Origin: Curtobacterium sp. S6
Lineage (GTDB): Bacteria; Actinomycetota; Actinomycetes; Actinomycetales; Micrococcaceae
Assembly: GCF_000710345.2 (NCBI RefSeq)
Contig: NZ_JHEL01000010.1
Location: forward strand, 206,929 to 270,928
Direction of reading: 5' to 3'
Length of the DNA: 64,000 bases
The translations under genes and the position numbers were made by a program. Position 1 is the first letter of the stretch. Each line of letters starts with the position of its first letter. Below are positions 35,686 to 45,034 of the stretch, piece after piece. The notes beneath the pieces were generated by a model. That model saw only the letters and a program-made list of their open reading frames with translations. It made no database searches and was not told the DNA's origin.

Positions 35686-37026
35686 ATGGCCGAACACAGC
35701 TTTGGATTCCGCACCCGCGCCCTGCACGCCGGCGGAACACCCGACTCGGAACATGGCGCCCGCGCCGTGCCGATCTACCAGTCGACCTCCTTCGTCTTCA
35801 AGGACTCCGACGACGCGGCCAACCTGTTCGCGCTCCAGAAGTATGGAAACATCTACTCGCGGCTCGGCAATCCGACCGTCGCGGCCTTCGAGGAGCGCGT
35901 CGCGTCTCTGGAAGGCGGCATCGGCGCGGTCGCCACGTCCTCGGGCATGGCCGCCGAATTCATCACCTTCGCCGCCCTAACCCAGGCCGGGGACCACATC
36001 GTCTCCTCCTCGCAGCTCTACGGCGGCACCGTGACCCAGCTCGACGTCACGCTTCGTCGGTTTGGGGTCGAGACCAGCTTCGTCGACTCGATGGACCCCG
36101 CCGCGTTCAAGGCCGAGATCCGGGAGAACACCCGCGCGATCTACACCGAGGCCGTCTCGAATCCGGCCTGCCAGGTCGCCGATCTGGAGGGGCTCGCCGA
36201 GATCGCCCACGAGGCAGGAATCCCCCTGATCGTGGACGCCACGATCTCGACCCCGTACCTCATCCGGCCCTTCGAGCACGGCGCGGACATCGTGATTCAC
36301 TCCGCGACCAAGTTCATCGGCGGTCACGGCACAACCCTGGGCGGCGTCGTCGTGGAATCCGGGAAATTCGACTGGGGCAACGGCAACTTCCCGTCGATGA
36401 CGGAGCCGGTGCCCTCGTACAACGGCGTCTCCTGGTGGGGAAATTTCGGTGAATACGGATTCCTGACCAAATTGCGCTCCGAACAGCTGCGCGACATCGG
36501 CCCCTCGTTGGCCCCACAGTCGGCCTTTTCCCTGATCCAGGGCCTCGAGACCCTCCCCCAGCGCATGGACGCACACCTGGCCAACGCCCGCAACGTCGTC
36601 GAGTGGCTCAATACGGACCCGCGCATCGCATATGTTCACTACGCCGGCCTGCCGGACCACCCGCACTACGAGCGCGCGCAGAAGTACTTGCCTTTGGGCG
36701 TGGGTTCGGTCTTCAGCTTCGGCGTGGCCGAGGCGAACGGCCTGAACGGACGCGAGGTCGGCGGACGCTTCATCGAGAACCTGCAGCTCGCGAGCCACCT
36801 GGCGAATATCGGGGACGCGCGAACCCTGGTGCTTCACCCCGCCTCGACGACCCACCAGCAGCTCACCCCCGAACAGCTCGAGGCGGGAGGTGTCGGTGCG
36901 GATCTCATTCGCATCTCCGTCGGCCTGGAAGACCCCGAGGACATCATTTGGGATCTTGACCAGGCGTTGACCGCCGCCACCGGCCTGACCCGAGATTCCG
37001 CGACCGAGCAGGAGGCCACGAAATGA
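35686..37026 (+). CDS. metY: O-acetylhomoserine sulfhydrylase / homocysteine synthase
   Basis: A 446-residue PLP enzyme of the Cys/Met metabolism family. It joins O-acetylhomoserine with sulfide to give homocysteine. FGFRTRALHAGGTPDSEHGA is the usual N-terminus; YSRLGNPTV, SSGMAAEFITFAALTQAGDH and the PLP lysine Lys209 in IHSATKFIGGHGTTLGG follow. The length fits MetY rather than the shorter MetB. ATG 35686 has AAAGGA. Its stop overlaps the CoA-binding gene by four bases. No SAM riboswitch was found ahead of it. Confidence 0.95.
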   Translation: MAEHSFGFRTRALHAGGTPDSEHGARAVPIYQSTSFVFKDSDDAANLFALQKYGNIYSRLGNPTVAAFEERVASLEGGIGAVATSSGMAAEFITFAALTQAGDHIVSSSQLYGGTVTQLDVTLRRFGVETSFVDSMDPAAFKAEIRENTRAIYTEAVSNPACQVADLEGLAEIAHEAGIPLIVDATISTPYLIRPFEHGADIVIHSATKFIGGHGTTLGGVVVESGKFDWGNGNFPSMTEPVPSYNGVSWWGNFGEYGFLTKLRSEQLRDIGPSLAPQSAFSLIQGLETLPQRMDAHLANARNVVEWLNTDPRIAYVHYAGLPDHPHYERAQKYLPLGVGSVFSFGVAEANGLNGREVGGRFIENLQLASHLANIGDARTLVLHPASTTHQQLTPEQLEAGGVGADLIRISVGLEDPEDIIWDLDQALTAATGLTRDSATEQEATK

Positions 37027-37538
37027 CCCAGTCACAGAATTCGGAGCGGTCCTGGCAGGGCCCGAGCGCCCCGGAACGACTCAACATCCTGCACAACACC
37101 CGATCGGTCGCGATCATCGGCATGTCCGATAAGCCGGCCCGCGCCTCGTACTTTGTCTCGACGTACCTGTTGTCGAGCTCGCCGTACCGGGTCTACTTCG
37201 TCAATCCGATCCTCGCGGAGAAGGGCAAGGAGGTTCTCGGCCAGAAGGTCTACGCCTCGCTCGCGGACCTACCCGAGGTTCCCGACGTCGTCGACGTGTT
37301 CCGACGCCACGACGACCTCCCCGGCGTGGCCGAGGAAGCCGTCGCCGTCGGCGCCAAGACCCTCTGGTTACAGCTCGGGTCCTGGAACGAGGAAGCGGCC
37401 GCGATCGCCGAAAAGGGCGGACTCAACGTGGTCATGGACCAGTGCATCAAGATCGAGCACGCGCGCTTCCACGGAGGACTTCACCTGGCCGGCTTCAACA
37501 CCGGCGTGATCTCGTCCAAGAGGCAGCGAACCGCCTAG
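37023..37538 (+). CDS. CoA-binding domain protein (YccU-like)
   Basis: A 171-residue Rossmann-type protein of the CoA_binding_2 family: TRSVAIIGMSDKPARASYFV, YRVYFVNPILAEKGKEVLGQ, DVVDVFRRHDDLPGVAEEAV and NVVMDQCIKIEHARF. Relatives often sit beside metY in actinobacteria, which suggests a link with acyl-homoserine or acyl-CoA use, but the role is unknown. It overlaps metY by ATGA and is followed by a terminator. Confidence 0.88.
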   Translation: MTQSQNSERSWQGPSAPERLNILHNTRSVAIIGMSDKPARASYFVSTYLLSSSPYRVYFVNPILAEKGKEVLGQKVYASLADLPEVPDVVDVFRRHDDLPGVAEEAVAVGAKTLWLQLGSWNEEAAAIAEKGGLNVVMDQCIKIEHARFHGGLHLAGFNTGVISSKRQRTA

Positions 37539-37553
37539 CCCCTGGCACAGACA

Positions 37554-37590
37554 AGCCCGGCCCCGGAGAATTCCTCTCCGGGGCCGGGCT
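37554..37590. terminator. terminator of metY and the CoA-binding gene
   Basis: AGCCCGGCCCCGGAGA (37554-37569) pairs perfectly with TCTCCGGGGCCGGGCT (37575-37590), five-base loop, followed by CGTTGTTG. It also serves the convergent lipoprotein gene. Confidence 0.88.
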
Positions 37591-37628
37591 CGTTGTTGCG
37601 CGGGAGTCACGTTCCCAGCTCCGCAACC

Positions 37629-38342
37629 TTAGGACGACGAGGAGGCCGAGGAGCCGCTCTCGGCATCGGGGCCCCACTTGGTGAAGCCGTCGGTGCTCCC
37701 GCCTTCCTTGAAGCCGTATTTAGACTGGTTCTCTTCGCTCGCGTCGAAGCGCCAGTCATTGTCCTTCCACTCCACCGTGAAAGTCATAACGCCGAGGGAT
37801 TCCTTCGAATCCATGCCGAAGGCGATCTCGTAGGTGGCCTTGTCCTTGGTGTAATCCGTGACCTTGTATCCGGAAACCTGGATCTTGCCCTTGAGCTGAT
37901 CTTCCTGACCGGCGTACTCGGCGGGCTTATCCTTATACTCCTCGACCAGCTTGTCGCGGTCGGAGTTATCGATGGCCTGCGTGCTGGTGATCTCGCTCAT
38001 CAGCTTGTAGTCGCCGATCACCAGCGGGGTGCCGTACTGCGTCGCGGCAAACAGTCCCCCTTCGGGAGAATGCGCAAAGCACGAGGGCACCTTGTTGTCA
38101 TCGGTTTTTTCGGGGCCGTATTCATCGGAACTCGGAACCTTGACGTCCAAGGAACTCGGCTTCCAATCCGCCTTCGGCGCCGAATCGATGCTGGTCTTAT
38201 CCGAGGCGTCCTTCTTGCAGATCGACGTCTCCGAGGAAGAGTCGCCCGACGCGCTCGAGCCCCCGGCTCCGCAGCCCGCCAGGGCCAGGACTCCGATGGC
38301 GGCCAATCCGGCGGTGCGATATACGTGGTTCAGTCTCGACAT
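37629..38342 (-). CDS. hypothetical lipoprotein
   Basis: A 237-residue exported protein with a signal peptide ending in the lipobox LAGCG (Cys24), a Ser/Gly-rich linker and a mature domain rich in Lys, Asp and Ser. VPSCFAHSPEGGLFAATQYG recalls a motif I remember from lipoproteins often seen near actinobacterial conjugative elements; no such element is visible here. GAGG precedes the ATG. Surface location is secure, function unknown. Confidence 0.75.
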   Translation of the reverse strand: MSRLNHVYRTAGLAAIGVLALAGCGAGGSSASGDSSSETSICKKDASDKTSIDSAPKADWKPSSLDVKVPSSDEYGPEKTDDNKVPSCFAHSPEGGLFAATQYGTPLVIGDYKLMSEITSTQAIDNSDRDKLVEEYKDKPAEYAGQEDQLKGKIQVSGYKVTDYTKDKATYEIAFGMDSKESLGVMTFTVEWKDNDWRFDASEENQSKYGFKEGGSTDGFTKWGPDAESGSSASSSS

Positions 38343-38427
38343 GATTTACCTCAACGGTGGGGAAAATAGTGTGCATCACTATATTACGTGATGCACACAA
38401 CTTTCCTAGTCGGCACGCAGGTGAGAC

Positions 38428-39627
38428 TCAGGCCGGGATGCGTTCACGCTTTTCGAGCGCGATGTCCCGCAGCCAAATCACGACGCACAGCGCCGTCATG
38501 ACGCTTCCGGCGATGCAGACCGCGAGCCACGCCCCGACGCTCCAGGCCCAAACGCCCACGCCAGACCCCACCGCCGCGCCCACGAAATAAACGGTCATGT
38601 ATACCGAGTTAAGGCGGTTTCGAGCCGACGGGTCGAGGGTATAGACCGTATTCATCGAGATGATGTGCACCAATTGGATGCCGACGTCCGTCAGCACCAT
38701 GCCGACGCAGAACCAGATCACGCTGTGGCCGCCCAGGTAGAAGGCGGCCCACCCGAGAGCCAAGGCGACGAGCCCCATCAAAGTGCCCCGTCGGCCATGC
38801 CCCTTGTCCACCATGCCTCCGGCCACGCTGGCCATCAGGGCGCCCGCAAGTCCGGTCAGGCCCACGAGACCGATCACCGTGGGGCTCAGGCGGAAGGGAT
38901 CACCGGCAAGCAACAGGGTGGTCGTCGCGAAAATCGCGCTCATCGAGGCGAAAGAGATCCCCGAGATCAGCGAGCGCGTCCGGAGCCTCGGGTGACGGCG
39001 GATCATCCGCGCCATCGAGGTGACGAGGCCGAGATAGTTCGGGGGATTCTCGGGATACGAGGGCGGAAGCACCCGCCACAGGCCGATCCCGATAAGGATC
39101 ATGAGCACGGCCGAGACGTGATAGATCAGGGTCCATCCGCCGATGTCGGAGAGGACCCCGGCCACCGCGCGGGCCAGAAGCACGCCCACCAGCAGGCCCG
39201 ACATGACGGTCCCGACGGCCTTGCCACCCTTTCCCGCGGGGGCGAGGATCGCGGCGTAAGGCACCAGAACCTGCGCCGCGACAGAGAACAGCCCCGCCAC
39301 GGCGACGCCGATCATGAAGACCCCGAAGGCGGGAGCGAATCCCGCCAAGGCCTGCCCCACCGCGGTGAGACCGATCAGCCCGACCGTCAGTTTCCGGCGT
39401 TCCATGAGATCACCGAGAGGGGTCAAGAAGATCAGCCCCACCGCGTAGGACACCTGCGCCACGGTCACCGACGTCGCCGCGGTGGCCGTGCTGACGCCCA
39501 GTGCGTGCGAGATTTCGTCGAGCAGCGGCTGGTTGAAATAGTTGCCACCCGCACACAACCCGGTGGCCAAGCACATCAGGAAGAGAATGCTACGGGTCAG
39601 GTGCGGGGCGGGCTGAGAGGAGGTCAC
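38428..39627 (-). CDS. MFS transporter
   Basis: A 399-residue major-facilitator protein with 12 predicted helices. GGNYFNQPLLDEISHALGVS in helix 1 and GLIFLTPLGDLMERRKL (motif A between helices 2 and 3) resemble the YnfM/YgaY-like drug:H+ antiporter branch. GTG 39627 follows GGGAGG very closely, so the exact start is uncertain. It follows the secreted CAP protein gene with 28 bases between. Substrate unknown. Confidence 0.85.
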   Translation of the reverse strand: MTSSQPAPHLTRSILFLMCLATGLCAGGNYFNQPLLDEISHALGVSTATAATSVTVAQVSYAVGLIFLTPLGDLMERRKLTVGLIGLTAVGQALAGFAPAFGVFMIGVAVAGLFSVAAQVLVPYAAILAPAGKGGKAVGTVMSGLLVGVLLARAVAGVLSDIGGWTLIYHVSAVLMILIGIGLWRVLPPSYPENPPNYLGLVTSMARMIRRHPRLRTRSLISGISFASMSAIFATTTLLLAGDPFRLSPTVIGLVGLTGLAGALMASVAGGMVDKGHGRRGTLMGLVALALGWAAFYLGGHSVIWFCVGMVLTDVGIQLVHIISMNTVYTLDPSARNRLNSVYMTVYFVGAAVGSGVGVWAWSVGAWLAVCIAGSVMTALCVVIWLRDIALEKRERIPA

Positions 39628-39655
39628 CCTCCCATGTTAAGCGGTGCCGAAGGGG

Positions 39656-40681
39656 TCACCGGTAGACGCGGATGCTCCCGTCGTAGATATTCCATCCGAT
39701 GACGTATCCCTTGGAGAAGTTCTGCCGCATCTCGTTTCCGTACCGGTACTCGTTCGAGACCGGGAATCCGTAGCCGCGTTCGTAATCGGCGGCCGACCAG
39801 AACTTCCCGATCCCGCCGAATTCCTTGACGATGTAGGCTCCGGTCCTCTCGCTCCAGAGGAACTTGAACCGACGCCCCGAGCCATCCTCGAAGATCTGGT
39901 AACGTCCGCCGGTCGCGTTGCTCTCGGCCATGACCGGACGACCGAAGGCCCCGGAACCACCGTTGGTCGCGTAGGTGACGCCAATGGCCCCGTAAGGGGT
40001 GAAGGAAGAGGACTGAGGCATGACCCCGCCGCCCACCGTGGGCGAGGCGTCGGCCGGGGCGCCGCCATTGCGGTACCCGTAGAGATTCACGCTGCCGAGG
40101 ATCTGCCAGGGCTGCCCCGTGTTGCTCAACCGCCCGTCGGCGTAGCTCAATCCGATCCCGATGACCTGTGCGTTCGGGTTCAGGATCGCGGCGTTATGGG
40201 CGGGAGAGGTCTTCCACCACGCCAACAACTGCATCACGTCTCGCTGGTAGCTCAGCGCGATGACCTCGTTGGCGTGGGTGTAGCGGCCCGCCCTCGCATC
40301 CGTGAGGAAGTCGTTGGTGTGATAGTAGTTCTCGGCCACGATCTGGGCGTCGGAGTGTGGCTGTTCGATCTCGCTGAGGCGAGCGGAGTACGTGACGGGG
40401 TTCAGCCCACGCGACATGCGGTAGGCATTGATGCCGTCGAGCAGGCGCTGGGTGTCGGACTGGCGCTGCGCATCCCCGACCCGAACCAGATCTTGGGTAG
40501 CCGCGTGAGCCGGGGTCGCGCTGTGCAACTGCATGCCGGTCAGCGCGGTGGTTGCCAGCGCGGAGGCCGCGATGGCAACGCGGGTGCTTCGAGAGCCGAA
40601 AGCCCCCTGCACCGTGGAAACCATGCCGCGTCGAGCGGTGGCATGGCGCGGGACGTACCGGCGGGACTTCGAGTGGCCCAT
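39656..40681 (-). CDS. secreted CAP-domain protein with LGFP repeats
   Basis: A 341-residue exported protein. A long basic N-terminus leads to a hydrophobic core and a likely cleavage after ATPAHA near residue 61. Residues about 75-200 form a CAP/SCP domain (LLDGINAYRMSRGLNPVTYS; WKTSPAHNAAILNPNA). The C-terminal 110 residues are LGFP repeats (YGAIGVTYATNGGSGAFGRP; GGIGKFWSAADYERGYGFPV), which anchor proteins to actinobacterial cell walls. ATG 40681 with GGAG. A TATAAA near 40785 on the minus strand may be its -10 box. Confidence 0.85.
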   Translation of the reverse strand: MGHSKSRRYVPRHATARRGMVSTVQGAFGSRSTRVAIAASALATTALTGMQLHSATPAHAATQDLVRVGDAQRQSDTQRLLDGINAYRMSRGLNPVTYSARLSEIEQPHSDAQIVAENYYHTNDFLTDARAGRYTHANEVIALSYQRDVMQLLAWWKTSPAHNAAILNPNAQVIGIGLSYADGRLSNTGQPWQILGSVNLYGYRNGGAPADASPTVGGGVMPQSSSFTPYGAIGVTYATNGGSGAFGRPVMAESNATGGRYQIFEDGSGRRFKFLWSERTGAYIVKEFGGIGKFWSAADYERGYGFPVSNEYRYGNEMRQNFSKGYVIGWNIYDGSIRVYR

Positions 40682-40935
40682 GGTCAAGGCTCCGTTCAAA
40701 TGGTGACGATAGTTAACACGTGGAATTCGCCCCGAGCACGGCAAGGTGCATGAGTGATCGCTCTCGAGACAGGCAGAATTTTATAAAGAAACGGTCACGA
40801 AATTGGAGGGTTCATTCATCCACGAATCCTCGCCGTGATTGTTTTCCCTAGTCAGACGGCACAAAACTAAAATTTGTCATAAATCGTCACGGGAGCATCG
40901 GGCCCCGGCCCGGCGTCCGGGCGCCCCGCCGCGGG

Positions 40936-41637
40936 TCAGCCCACGGCGTCGAAGACGTGGTCCGGCCACCCCTTCATCTCGCGGGAATCCTCGACGAGCA
41001 ACCCCGCGATCCACACGTCCAGGATGCGCCCGTCGACGGCCCGCAACGCCCGCCTCAGCAGGCCCTCGTAGCTGAATCCCATGCGCCGGGCGAGACCTGC
41101 GGAGGCCACGTTGCCGACCATCGCGCGCCACTCGACGCGGTGGAGACCGAGCCCCGGGGGTTGGTGGTCGGAGGCGTCCGTCGAGGGACGGAAGGCGAAG
41201 TCGAGCACGAGCTCGCAGGCTTCCCGGGTCACGCCGAGGCCGCGGGCGGCGCGCGCGGTCCAAAACCCGATGGACGCGCCACCCGAGCCGCAGAGGCTCA
41301 AGCTCACGATCCCGGTGAAGAGCCCCAGATTCTCATGCCCCGGCGTCTGCTCCGCCGCCTCCTTAGGGACCTCCATGAGGCTTCCGTCATTCGGCCGCAC
41401 CCCGTCCTCCTTGAGGTGCACGGCCCAGCTCAGGCAATCGCCCCTCGCCCACCCGGGGGCCACGAGCCCTTCGATGTACTCGAGGGCGTCGTCTTCGTCG
41501 TAGGGGGTGGGGACCTGCCCCGTCCACCGCGGTATCTCCGGGTCTTGGCACGCCGAGGCGATCGCCGCGACGTCGTCGGCGCAGGGCGGGTCTAGGGACA
41601 GACGTTCCGATACGAGGCTGACGTTACGCATGGCCAC
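40936..41637 (-). CDS. GNAT-family N-acetyltransferase
   Basis: A 233-residue acetyltransferase. SLVSERLSLDPPCADDVAAI is the RimJ-type start; ASIGFWTARAARGLGVTREA is the acetyl-CoA loop; HRVEWRAMVGNVASAGLARR with MGFSYEGLLRRALR is the classic end of RimJ/RimL-like enzymes. GTG 41637 was chosen for its GAGGG spacing; ATG 41631 is the alternative. Acceptor unknown. Confidence 0.85.
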   Translation of the reverse strand: MAMRNVSLVSERLSLDPPCADDVAAIASACQDPEIPRWTGQVPTPYDEDDALEYIEGLVAPGWARGDCLSWAVHLKEDGVRPNDGSLMEVPKEAAEQTPGHENLGLFTGIVSLSLCGSGGASIGFWTARAARGLGVTREACELVLDFAFRPSTDASDHQPPGLGLHRVEWRAMVGNVASAGLARRMGFSYEGLLRRALRAVDGRILDVWIAGLLVEDSREMKGWPDHVFDAVG

Positions 41638-41683
41638 ATGGTAGCCCTCGGTGACCCGGGGACCGAACGGGAAGCATACGCAA

Positions 41684-41725
41684 CGACGCCGGCCCCACGC
41701 GCACGGGGCGCTGGGGCCGGCGTCG
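41684..41725. terminator. terminator of amino-acid permease 1
   Basis: CGACGCCGGCCCC (41684-41696) pairs over 13 bases with GGGGCCGGCGTCG (41713-41725). It lies 21 bases beyond the permease stop at 41747 on the minus strand. Confidence 0.8.
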
Positions 41726-41746
41726 GCAACCTAGGGGTTCGCGGTC

Positions 41747-43267
41747 CTAGCGGTCCCGTCGGGATTTGGCGGCTGGGCGCTGGGCGACCACGGGGTGGAG
41801 TCCGGTCACGCCTTCCCGCTCGGCGGCGATGTCCATGACGCGGCGTCGAACCATAAACCAACCGATGATCAGGGCGGGAATCACGATGATCATCGAGCCC
41901 AGGGTGAAGGTTCCGACCGGATAGTCGAGCGCGATCAACACCACGACGCCCGCGAGGAACAGGAGGACCAACCAGTTAGTCAACGGAGCCAGCGGGGCGC
42001 GATAGTGCGGCCGCACATACCTGCCCTGCTTGGTCAGCGACACGAACTTCATGTGGCAGAGCGTGATCGTCAGCCAGGCGCTCATGATGCCGATCGAGGC
42101 GAAATTCAACACGATCTCGAAAGCGTTTTCGGGAACGAAGTAGTTCAACACGACGCCCAGGAGCGCCACGATGGCCGTCAGGACGATCCCGCCGTACGGC
42201 ACCCCGGACCTGGTCAGGTTCCGGGCGAAGGACGGCGCGGAGCCGGCCATCGCCATGGAGTGCATGATGCGGCCGGTCGAGTACAGGCCCGCGTTGAGCG
42301 AGGACAGGGCGGCGGTGATGACCACGAGCTGCATGATCGGGCCCGCGGCGTCCACGCCGATCGAGGCGAAGAAGGTCACGAACGGGCTCTCGGTCTCACT
42401 AAAGGAGGTGTACGGCAGCAAGAGGCAGAGCAGCAGGATCGAGCCAACGTAAAACACGGCGATACGAAGGATCACGGTGTTGATCGCCTTGGGGATGATC
42501 TTCTCGGCGTTTTTCGTCTCGCCCGAGGTGGTTCCCACCAGCTCGATACCGGCGTACGCGAAGACGACGCCCTGGGCGATGATCAGCGCGGGCATCAGAC
42601 CGTGCGGGAAGACGCCGCCGTTGTCGGTGATCAGGTGGAGGCCGACGGGCGAGCCGGTCGGCGTTCCGAAGATCACGAAGATGATGCCCAGGATCAGGAA
42701 GATCACCAGGGCCGCGACCTTGATCAGGGAGAACCAAAACTCCATCTCACCGAAGACCTTGACCGAAATCAGGTTCATGGCGACCACGATCACCACGACG
42801 AAGAAGGCAATGACCCACTGCGGAATGTCGCCGAAGAACGGCAGGTACTGACCGAACCATCGGACATAGATCGCGATGGCCGTGGCGTCGACCACGGCCG
42901 TGGTGGCCCAGAACAGCCAGTACATCCACCCGGAAAAATACGCGGCCTTCTCGCCGAAGAATTCGCGGGAGTAAGAGACGAAAGAGCCGGAGGACGGTCG
43001 GTGCACCACCAATTCGCCGAGGCTCCGCAGGATCAGATACCCCATAAAACCGCAGACGGCGTAGACGATGAAGAGGGATGGGCCCGCGGTCTGCAGGCGG
43101 CCGCCGGCCCCGAGGAACAGGCCCGTACCGATGGCGCCGCCGACGGCAATCATCTGAAGCTGGCGCGGACCGAGCCCCTTATGGAACCCCGCCTGCTCGT
43201 CATTGAAAGACTGCTCTGTGGTGCCGCCCTGAGGCGCGGCCTCCGTGCGTGATGCTTTGGATGACAT
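41747..43267 (-). CDS. amino-acid permease 1 (APC family, CycA/AnsP-like)
   Basis: A 506-residue amino-acid transporter with 12 helices. LGPRQLQMIAVGGAIGTGLF is the conserved helix 1 with the substrate-binding GGAIGTGLF; RPSSGSFVSYSREFFGEKAA and GTTSGETKNAEKIIPKAINT are typical of the D-Ser/D-Ala/Gly, proline and asparagine branch. ATG 43267 has AGAAGGA. It is followed on the opposite side by ornithine cyclodeaminase on the same strand, so proline, ornithine or a related amino acid is a fair guess. One of four close paralogs in the window. Confidence 0.9.
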   Translation of the reverse strand: MSSKASRTEAAPQGGTTEQSFNDEQAGFHKGLGPRQLQMIAVGGAIGTGLFLGAGGRLQTAGPSLFIVYAVCGFMGYLILRSLGELVVHRPSSGSFVSYSREFFGEKAAYFSGWMYWLFWATTAVVDATAIAIYVRWFGQYLPFFGDIPQWVIAFFVVVIVVAMNLISVKVFGEMEFWFSLIKVAALVIFLILGIIFVIFGTPTGSPVGLHLITDNGGVFPHGLMPALIIAQGVVFAYAGIELVGTTSGETKNAEKIIPKAINTVILRIAVFYVGSILLLCLLLPYTSFSETESPFVTFFASIGVDAAGPIMQLVVITAALSSLNAGLYSTGRIMHSMAMAGSAPSFARNLTRSGVPYGGIVLTAIVALLGVVLNYFVPENAFEIVLNFASIGIMSAWLTITLCHMKFVSLTKQGRYVRPHYRAPLAPLTNWLVLLFLAGVVVLIALDYPVGTFTLGSMIIVIPALIIGWFMVRRRVMDIAAEREGVTGLHPVVAQRPAAKSRRDR

Positions 43268-43356
43268 ATGTCGGTCCTTCTGCTGGGTAACCAGGATGCG
43301 AGTAACTGCCGAATAATATCGACTCGGTGTGTCGAACATGTTACCCATTAAAAGAA

Positions 43357-43392
43357 GGGACCGTGGCGCACACCACAGTGCACCACGGTCCC
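43357..43392 (-). terminator. rho-independent terminator of ocd
   Basis: GGGACCGTGG (43357-43366) pairs with CCACGGTCCC (43383-43392), and the inner bases pair further. On the minus strand the stem is followed directly by TTCTTTTAATGG, a T-run in the right place 20 bases after the ocd stop. Confidence 0.9.
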
Positions 43393-43412
43393 GATGGGCC
43401 TCAGGGCAAGAA

Positions 43413-44441
43413 TCAGCCGACCGGCTTCATCGCGTTGACCAGGGAGAACAGATCCTTCGGGTCGTCCGGATCGGCGACCAAATCAATGTAATCCTGCAGG
43501 TCGGAATCGGCGGTCGCGTCGCACACGCAGCGCAGCGCCGAAAAATCGTTGATCGCAAAGCCGACGGAGTCGAAGATCGTGATGTCCTCCGGCGAGGTGC
43601 GGCCCTCGGCCTGGCCGTTCAGGACCTGCCAGAACTCGGTGACCGGGAAGTCCGGGTCCATCTGCTGGATTTCCCCTTCGATCCGGGTCTGCGGGGTGAA
43701 CTCGACGAAGACCTTGCCGCGATTGAGGATCTCGCCCTCGAGCTCGGTCTTGCCGGGGCAGTCGCCGCCGACGGCATTGAGGTGCACGCCGGGCTTGACG
43801 TTCTCGTTGGAGAGGATCGTGTTCTGGGCCTTATCGGCGGTGCAGGTCGTGATCACGTCGGCGTCCTTGACCGCCTCGGAGACGGATTCCGCCGCGGTGA
43901 TCCGGAAACCGAGCGGCTCGAGGTTGCGCTTGACCTTCTCGATGGCCTGCGGATCGATGTCGTATACCGAGAGCTCTTCGATGCCGAGAGCCGCACGGAA
44001 CCCCAGGGACTGGAATTCGGACTGTGAGCCAGCGCCGATGAGGGCCATTTTCTTGGAGTCCGGGCGGGCGAGCTTGCGCGCCGTCATGCCGGAGGTAGCG
44101 GCCGTGCGCAACGCGGTCAGCAGCGTCATTTCGGCCACGAAGGTCGGGTAGCCGTTATCCACGTCGGCGAGGACACCGAACGCGGTGACGGTCTGGAAGC
44201 CGCGGGCCGGATTCGAGGGGTGGCCGTTGACGTACTTGAAGGAGTACAGCTCACCGTCCGAGGTCGGCATGAGCTCGATGACCCCGAACGGGGTGTGGCT
44301 GGCGATGCGCGGGATCTTGTCGAACTTTTCCCACCGGGAGAAGTCGCGCTCCAGGTACTCGATCATGTTTCCGATGATCTTCTCCACGCCATCACGCTGG
44401 ATCCAGCGGGCCATGTTTTTGACGTCAACGAACTGCGTCAT
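43413..44441 (-). CDS. ocd: ornithine cyclodeaminase
   Basis: A 342-residue OCD/mu-crystallin family enzyme that turns L-ornithine into L-proline and ammonia using NAD+. Lys69 in LYSFKYVNGHPSNP is the catalytic lysine, KMALIGAGSQSEFQSLGF is the NAD fold, HLNAVGGDCPGKTEL contains the catalytic Asp, and AINDFSALRCVCDA is typical of true Ocd. It is divergent from an Lrp/AsnC regulator and next to a permease gene, a familiar arrangement for ornithine or arginine use. Confidence 0.92.
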   Translation of the reverse strand: MTQFVDVKNMARWIQRDGVEKIIGNMIEYLERDFSRWEKFDKIPRIASHTPFGVIELMPTSDGELYSFKYVNGHPSNPARGFQTVTAFGVLADVDNGYPTFVAEMTLLTALRTAATSGMTARKLARPDSKKMALIGAGSQSEFQSLGFRAALGIEELSVYDIDPQAIEKVKRNLEPLGFRITAAESVSEAVKDADVITTCTADKAQNTILSNENVKPGVHLNAVGGDCPGKTELEGEILNRGKVFVEFTPQTRIEGEIQQMDPDFPVTEFWQVLNGQAEGRTSPEDITIFDSVGFAINDFSALRCVCDATADSDLQDYIDLVADPDDPKDLFSLVNAMKPVG

Positions 44442-44533
44442 TGGAGTCCTTTCCTCGTGGTATCGGGCGTTGACCCTACGGTCAACGCCGGTGTGTTAAG
44501 TATGAGCCTAGCGATCTCACTATCGACTCAAAA

Positions 44534-44561
44534 TTGACATAATTACTTCATTTTGTATCTA
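44534..44561 (+). promoter_or_regulatory. Lrp-type gene promoter with overlapping palindrome
   Basis: TTGACA (44534-44539), 16-base spacer, TATCTA (44556-44561). TGACATAATTACTTCA (44535-44550) is an imperfect palindrome with the core TGA-N2-TAATTA-N2-TCA that covers the -35 and spacer. It lies in the gap shared by lrp and ocd and is a candidate site for the Lrp-type protein. Confidence 0.55.
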
Positions 44562-44594
44562 CGATGAACACTCTGCGCCCATCTGGTTAGCATT

Positions 44595-45032
44595 ATGTTC
44601 ATGGAACGCATCACGGATCTCGACCGACGCCTGATCGCCGCCCTCCGCAAGGACGGCCGGGCCCCCATCGCCACCCTCGCGCAGCAACTCGGGGTTTCCC
44701 GAGCCACCGTCACGAAACGCATCGATTCCCTGACCACTCGGGGCATCATCGTGGGCTTCAGCGTCCGCGTGCGGGACTATGCCGAGGCATCGCAGGTCCG
44801 CGCGATCGCGCTGATCGAGGTCGAGGGCCGCACGACCGACCACGTCATCCACAAATTGCGGGGTCTCCCGGAGATTTTGGCCCTGCACACCACCAACGGC
44901 GGGTGGGACCTGGTCGCCGAGCTGACGTGCGTGGATCTCCAGGATTTCGACGCCGTCCTCAAACGCATCCGCGGCATCGACGGAATCGTCAACAGCGAGA
45001 CGAGCCTCTTGCTCAGCTCCGTGGTGCGCTAA
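44595..45032 (+). CDS. Lrp/AsnC-family regulator
   Basis: A 145-residue feast/famine regulator. The N-terminal HTH reads DLDRRLIAALRKDGRAPIAT then LAQQLGVSRATVTKRIDSL; the RAM ligand domain begins ASQVRAIALIEVEGR. Divergent from ocd, so it probably activates ocd in response to ornithine or a related amino acid. ATG 44595 or 44601 could be the start; neither has a clear ribosome site. Confidence 0.9.
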   Translation: MFMERITDLDRRLIAALRKDGRAPIATLAQQLGVSRATVTKRIDSLTTRGIIVGFSVRVRDYAEASQVRAIALIEVEGRTTDHVIHKLRGLPEILALHTTNGGWDLVAELTCVDLQDFDAVLKRIRGIDGIVNSETSLLLSSVVR

Positions 45033-45034
45033 CA

